A DNA stretch of 64,000 nucleotides from Bog-159 sp963738345. GTDB taxonomy: Bacteria; Acidobacteriota; Terriglobia; Bryobacterales; Bryobacteraceae. Below the pieces are notes generated by a model. The model saw nothing but the letters and a program-made list of their open reading frames with translations, was not told where the DNA came from and did not search any database. The stretch spans positions 5,890,001 to 5,954,000 of the forward strand of contig CAVTWI010000002.1 of the NCBI GenBank assembly GCA_963738345.1, read 5' to 3'. Below are positions 59,827 to 64,000 of this stretch, piece after piece. Position numbers and translations under genes: made by a program. Positions within the stretch are counted from its first letter, which is position 1. Every line of letters starts with the position of its first letter.

Positions 59827-60690
59827 TCAACGGCCCAGCATGGGAAAGAGGCGGCGCAGGTCTTCCTCACTAGGCTGCCGCCCATATTCGCAGACTTCAA
59901 AAGCTTCGGCATGCGCGATCTTCGCGGCCCGCTCGCGGCCATACCATTTCTCTAGAGCTTGCCGAACCGGTGGCGTGATCTGCCCCGCGCGGTCACTGGC
60001 AAGCCATTTCTTGCGCTCGCTCGGATCGCTGGGCACTGAATCCAACCTGCCATCTACCCAAGGCAGCCATTCATATACCTGTGACACATGTGCATCCAGC
60101 GCCTCGATCTTCAAACTAAAGACATCGTCAATCGATATCGCAATGTCGGGTCGGAACGGTGCCGGCTTCTGGAATTGATCCTCATAATACAGAAATACGG
60201 GATTCTTACGGAGGGGCGGAGTATCAGGACAAACGTTCGGCACTACAACCATATACGCAGCATCCTGCACCAAGACGCCGGTATAGCGGTGATCGGGGTG
60301 ATAATCGTTAGGTCGTGGCGCGAGCACGATATCTGCGTTCCACTGCCGGATGCGGCGGATGATCTGCTCACGCACGGCGAGCGTTGGCAATAACTCGCCG
60401 TCATGGTTGTCTAGCACTTCATAGACAATGCCGAGCCGACGTCCGGACTCCTCCGCTTCGGCCCGGCGCCGCTTAGCGAGCGCGCCGCCGCCCAACGTCT
60501 GATGGCCGGCATCTCCATTGGTTACGGACACGAATTTTACGGAAGCGCCAAGCGCACGAAACTTGGCGGCCGTACCCGCGGCGCGAATGTCGCAGTCGTC
60601 GGGATGGGCGCCAAACGCGATGACGCGCAACGGAGCGTCTTGGGCCAGCGCGGCAACCACAGGCAGAATGAGTAGCCAAAGGCGAAACAT
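59827..60690 (-). CDS. PIG-L family deacetylase
   Basis: 287 residues with a signal peptide (MFRLWLLILPVVAALAQ). Metal motif AHPDD (FGAHPDDCDIRAAGTAAK) and the later His in NDYHPDHRYTG are present. Secreted or periplasmic zinc N-acetyl-hexosamine-type deacetylase. Downstream of a Gfo/Idh gene by 18 bases, so both may act on the same sugar. Confidence 0.88.
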   Translation of the reverse strand: MFRLWLLILPVVAALAQDAPLRVIAFGAHPDDCDIRAAGTAAKFRALGASVKFVSVTNGDAGHQTLGGGALAKRRRAEAEESGRRLGIVYEVLDNHDGELLPTLAVREQIIRRIRQWNADIVLAPRPNDYHPDHRYTGVLVQDAAYMVVVPNVCPDTPPLRKNPVFLYYEDQFQKPAPFRPDIAISIDDVFSLKIEALDAHVSQVYEWLPWVDGRLDSVPSDPSERKKWLASDRAGQITPPVRQALEKWYGRERAAKIAHAEAFEVCEYGRQPSEEDLRRLFPMLGR

Positions 60691-60708
60691 CTTGCTATAC
60701 CTCCGACG

Positions 60709-61875
60709 TCAAACTTCGCCGAATTCGTCTTTCCAAACGGCCTCGCGCTTACGATAGAGCGCCGTACGCCCAAGAATCGCGAACAACGTGCTGATCGCTG
60801 ATCGCTCGGCCACGTTTTCCACTTCACCGTTGTGGATCCGGGTTAGAAAGGCTTCAATGGCGTCGTTGGTGATGTCCCGCTTTGACGCGATAGTTTCTTC
60901 ATTCTTAGGTCCCTTGTGATGCACCATTCGCGAACGCGACGTCTCAATCACACCTTTCGTGCCAGTAAACTCCTCGCCCACACGGCTAAATCCGGGCGGA
61001 CATATCTGGTTGGCCTCGAAGTTCACGTGGATACCGTTGGGAAACTCGAACGAGAGGCTCAGATGATCCAGGATCTCCATCGACGTGCGCACTTTGGTCC
61101 CCGCCATACCCACGGCGCGAACCGGGCGCGCATCAAGAAACCAATGGAGCACGTCAAAGTTATGGCAATCCTGCTCCACGATGAAGTCGCCCGAGTAGTC
61201 ACGGTAACAAAACCAATTGCGCAAATGTTCGATTCTTGGATCGTCATACGGCGTTCGCTTGAACGGATCTCCGCTTATCCAAAATGCGCGCGCGTTCACC
61301 ACCTCGCCGATCTGGCCTTCCCGTATGCGCTTATAGGCCTCGAGATAAACGGGACCATAGCGCTGCTGGAATCCCACGGAGACGTTCTTCTTGGGATCGG
61401 CTTTGCGCGAAGCCGCGATAATCTTCTTCACGCCTTCCAAATCGACTCCCATGGGCTTCTCGCAATACACGTGCTTGCGCGCCTCAATGGCCGCCGCGAG
61501 CATCCTGGGGTGTTCGAACGGCGGCGTGGCGATAATCACCGCGTCCAGATCGTTGGCCGCCAATAGCTTCTCGTAGTCCTTGTAGATCGCCGGCTTTTCG
61601 ATCTTGATTTTCTGAGTCCCAACTTCGATGCGGTCGTCGAATAAATCGCAAAGGGCTGTCACCTTCGCGCGGGGATCCGCATTAAATATCGTGGCATCGT
61701 ATTGCCCGCGTCCACCAACGCCGATGAGCCCAACGCTAATCTTGGAATTCGCTTGGGAGCCCCGGATAGCCTCCGGGCGAACGATGGTGAAGCTGGCTGC
61801 GACGGCCGCTCCGGCTTTTTCGATGAGTTGGCGCCGGGAAATCCCGGGGTCGAATTCGGGTATGGCTTCGGACAC
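60709..61875 (-). CDS. Gfo/Idh/MocA-family oxidoreductase, exported
   Basis: 388 residues. Leader with twin-arginine ISRRQLIEKAGAAVAASF. NAD-binding ISVGLIGVGGRGQYD, EKPMGVDLEGVKK and RIEHLRNWFCYRDYSGDFIVEQDCHNFDVLHW are seen. NAD(P)-dependent sugar or inositol-like oxidoreductases of this secreted type are abundant in Acidobacteria and Planctomycetes. First gene of a pair with PIG-L. Confidence 0.87.
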   Translation of the reverse strand: MSEAIPEFDPGISRRQLIEKAGAAVAASFTIVRPEAIRGSQANSKISVGLIGVGGRGQYDATIFNADPRAKVTALCDLFDDRIEVGTQKIKIEKPAIYKDYEKLLAANDLDAVIIATPPFEHPRMLAAAIEARKHVYCEKPMGVDLEGVKKIIAASRKADPKKNVSVGFQQRYGPVYLEAYKRIREGQIGEVVNARAFWISGDPFKRTPYDDPRIEHLRNWFCYRDYSGDFIVEQDCHNFDVLHWFLDARPVRAVGMAGTKVRTSMEILDHLSLSFEFPNGIHVNFEANQICPPGFSRVGEEFTGTKGVIETSRSRMVHHKGPKNEETIASKRDITNDAIEAFLTRIHNGEVENVAERSAISTLFAILGRTALYRKREAVWKDEFGEV

Positions 61876-61978
61876 GATGAAAAGATCTCCTGAGCGGATT
61901 ATATGTCAATGCGCGCTATGAAATGCCGATCAGGAATGATCGTCTCGGCTCGGCCTCCGATCCGGCCCCAGCCGGAAG

Positions 61979-63067
61979 TCAGAGGATATCTTCCGGCGGT
62001 TTCGTTTCGGTCGCCGCCATCCGCTGCCGTGCGTGATGGTGAATCTCTCCCAGGTTCAAACCAGTGAGTGCCGTGGCTACTGCGCCGCTTACGAGTAAAG
62101 GCAGAGTCAACGCCAGGAACAATACGAATGAGAAGGTAGTCGCGTCATTCCGCTCCAATCCGATCACGTTGTACAAAGCAATCACGCACGCAACCTGAAT
62201 CAGCCCGATGTTGGCCGGCGCGTTGGGAACCGCCGTACCCAAACGCACAATCGCCAGGACCGCGGCGGCGTCCCAAGGCGAGAGATCCAATTGGAAAGAC
62301 TTCATCAGAGCCCAGTATGAAAATACCTGCAGGGCAAGGTATAAGAAGCTGACCGGCATGACGCGGGCTAGGGTACGCCAGTTTCCCATGGTGTGCAAGC
62401 CGCCCACCACATGGCGCAGCGTAGTGGCCCAACGGCTCTCCCGCACCATCGCATGCGCATGGCTCTTGTGAATCATCACATATCCGAATATTGCGAGCCC
62501 CACCACTACGATGACCTCCATTAAACGGACCGTGTCCGTCAGCCATCCGGGGATTCCTTTCAGGTGCTGCGTCGCCGCCACGAAGCTGACGATCATCCAG
62601 AACCCGTCGATCAGTCGCTCGACGCCGATAGAGGCAAGCACTACCGAAATCGGTTGATCATTCCAGTGCGCCACCAGATAGCCTCGGATCAACTCCCCCA
62701 CCCGCAGCGGCAACACTTCGTTGGCGAATAGCCCTACAAAAATCGCTTGCACGGTTCGCCAAAACGGCAAACGTGCTACCGGACGGTAGAGCAGAGTCCA
62801 ACGCCAAGCTTGGCAAACATACACCGACAAATCCAACGCCACGCCCAGCGCCAGCCATTTCAGTTCAAGTTGCCTGAGTTGTGGCAGGAGATCGCCTATT
62901 TTGTAACTGTGGAGCAGCCACGCCAAAAGGCCGCCCGACAGAGCGTACGCCAGGAACTGCGGTGCCCAACTGGGAATCCTTCGGCGTTGGGCCCATATGC
63001 GCGCGAACCAGGATGGCGCGCGCTTGGGATCTGTTGAGCGGGAGTACTCGTTCAGTGGCGGCCCCAA
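61979..63067 (-). CDS. Lysylphosphatidylglycerol synthase TM-like (flippase-like) membrane protein
   Basis: 362 residues with about eight membrane segments. VGLFANEVLPLRVGELIRGYL, IGVERLIDGFWMI and LGTAVPNAPANIGLIQ are hallmarks of the UPF0104/AglD-like family. Such proteins are linked to lipid or polyisoprenyl transport, without the lysyltransferase domain. The role here is unknown. Confidence 0.82.
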   Translation of the reverse strand: MGPPLNEYSRSTDPKRAPSWFARIWAQRRRIPSWAPQFLAYALSGGLLAWLLHSYKIGDLLPQLRQLELKWLALGVALDLSVYVCQAWRWTLLYRPVARLPFWRTVQAIFVGLFANEVLPLRVGELIRGYLVAHWNDQPISVVLASIGVERLIDGFWMIVSFVAATQHLKGIPGWLTDTVRLMEVIVVVGLAIFGYVMIHKSHAHAMVRESRWATTLRHVVGGLHTMGNWRTLARVMPVSFLYLALQVFSYWALMKSFQLDLSPWDAAAVLAIVRLGTAVPNAPANIGLIQVACVIALYNVIGLERNDATTFSFVLFLALTLPLLVSGAVATALTGLNLGEIHHHARQRMAATETKPPEDIL

Positions 63068-63113
63068 GTGCCTATCATAACCGCTGGCGGCCGAACGGTC
63101 CTTTCGAGCCCGC

Positions 63114-64000
63114 CTAACCTTTCGCCACCGTACCTTCCCGGTAGGCGGTTATGCCGCGTTTCACCGTCCGGTTCACCAGATTCACGCCATAGCGGTACGG
63201 GATCTCCCGGTAATCCGATGCGTTCAACACAATGAAATCGGCTGGCTTTCCCACTTCAATCGATCCCGCGACATGCTGCATCCCCATGGCGCATGCCGCG
63301 TTGTATGTCGCCGCGCAAATGGCCTCCGCGGGATTCATCCCCAAATGTGTGCACGCCATCGCCACGATCGTTGCCATGCTGTAAGTCGAACTGATGTTAG
63401 CGCCGAAGTTCGAACCAAGCGCCACCGCGGCATTGCCAGTGATTAGTCTCCGTGCTACCGATCCGCTCACGCCGGTGTTTTCGAGGTTGGGGTCAATCGC
63501 GTCGCCAGGCAGCAGAACAGCGACGCTGCCTGATCCAGCCAACATCGCGATCTCCGCTGGACCCACTTGGCAAATGTTGTCCACGCTGGTGGCTTGCATC
63601 TCGACCGCAAGTTCGACCGCCGCGCCGGTCGCGCAATGTCCCACGTGAATTTTCAGTTCGAATCCCAGGCCCCTTGCGGTCCGCAGGAACTGTCGGGCCT
63701 GCTCCGCGTTAAGATAATCTCCGCAACGCAACGCAGCAAAACGAGCCAGCGATCTACGGCGCACTCCTGGCAGAAAATCGCGACAAATCCAAGCCAGGTA
63801 AGTCGCCGGGTTGCAGCCCTGTACGTTTAGAGACGAGTGCGGCGTCAGCACTGCCGACGAAATGTCCAGGGGGGCGCCGTTCAGCCGCGCCAGCACTCGG
63901 AGCGCCTTCACCTCTTCCCTGGTATCCATGCCATGGCCGGATTTGGCCTCCATGGTAGTCGTCCCGTGACGCACCATGCCATCAACGATTAAGCGCGCTC
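63114..64000 (-). CDS. HutI-like amidohydrolase, 3' part, altered metal-site motifs
   Basis: Runs off the right edge. Similarity to imidazolonepropionase is clear in VRHGTTTMEAKSGHGMDT, KIHVGH, SGSVAVLLPGDAID and GSIEVGKPADFIVLN. But where HutI has ADH the sequence has VDN (SVDNICQVG), and where HutI has ATDxNPG it has GSNFGANIS. Thus a His and a metal-binding Asp are replaced by Asn. The His of KIH remains. The start and first HxH lie outside the window. It may be a different amidohydrolase branch or a pseudoenzyme. Confidence 0.78.
   Translation of the reverse strand, partial: ARLIVDGMVRHGTTTMEAKSGHGMDTREEVKALRVLARLNGAPLDISSAVLTPHSSLNVQGCNPATYLAWICRDFLPGVRRRSLARFAALRCGDYLNAEQARQFLRTARGLGFELKIHVGHCATGAAVELAVEMQATSVDNICQVGPAEIAMLAGSGSVAVLLPGDAIDPNLENTGVSGSVARRLITGNAAVALGSNFGANISSTYSMATIVAMACTHLGMNPAEAICAATYNAACAMGMQHVAGSIEVGKPADFIVLNASDYREIPYRYGVNLVNRTVKRGITAYREGTVAKG

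Overview
The window looks like a chromosomal segment of an acidobacterium, most likely of the Solibacter/Bryobacter group. The indicators are an Acidobacteria-type VWFA protein, a PQQ propeller fused to cytochrome c, twin-arginine Gfo/Idh and PIG-L proteins, Uma2-family genes and dense packing with many overlapping gene ends. This assignment is inference from gene content; no rRNA gene, tRNA gene or CRISPR array was seen.

Layout. 1-11 kb: signal peptide peptidase (cut by the edge), VWFA protein, carotenoid hydratase-like protein, 4-alpha-glucanotransferase, a peptide-type solute-binding protein, a membrane HD-GYP/GAF/GGDEF protein and a sigma-54 activator. 10.7-25.8 kb, mostly plus strand: peptide ABC ATPase, HIT protein, aldo/keto reductase, two Uma2 copies, HemW, threonine aldolase, a hybrid histidine kinase without its phospho-acceptor histidine, STAS protein, a TolC/EmrA/EmrB-type efflux operon, long-chain acyl-CoA synthetase and a glycosyltransferase. 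25.8-41 kb: PQQ/cytochrome c protein, methyltransferase, PotABCD polyamine transporter, MltD-like lytic transglycosylase, an EF-G paralogue, agmatine-to-putrescine enzymes and polyphosphate kinase. 41-42.5 kb: a ruined glyoxylate-shunt locus with malate synthase and isocitrate lyase remnants head to head. 43.1-59.6 kb: one minus-strand block of virion structural genes. 59.8-64 kb: PIG-L deacetylase, Gfo/Idh oxidoreductase, a flippase-like membrane protein and a HutI-like amidohydrolase with altered metal-site motifs.

The most interesting element is the virion block. It holds, in order, terminase, portal, scaffold, P22-like coat, connectors, tail terminator, tail tube, a tail-assembly chaperone pair joined by a textbook -1 frameshift signal (A AAA AAC, 7-nt spacer, 8-bp stem), a very small tape-measure candidate, two distal-tail proteins (one carrying a carbohydrate-binding-like insert), a fused hub and a TIM-barrel tail-tip protein. 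No integrase, repressor, replication or lysis gene lies within it. The tail half resembles the alphaproteobacterial gene transfer agent tail, while the coat looks P22-like. It is best read as a candidate gene-transfer-agent-like or domesticated tailed particle.

Quality caveat. Between about 4 and 24 kb many conserved genes carry single-base frameshifts. Nearly all those inspected are repaired by removing one base, often in a short homopolymer, so most are probably sequence errors. The glyoxylate-shunt remnants are different because they have real deletions.
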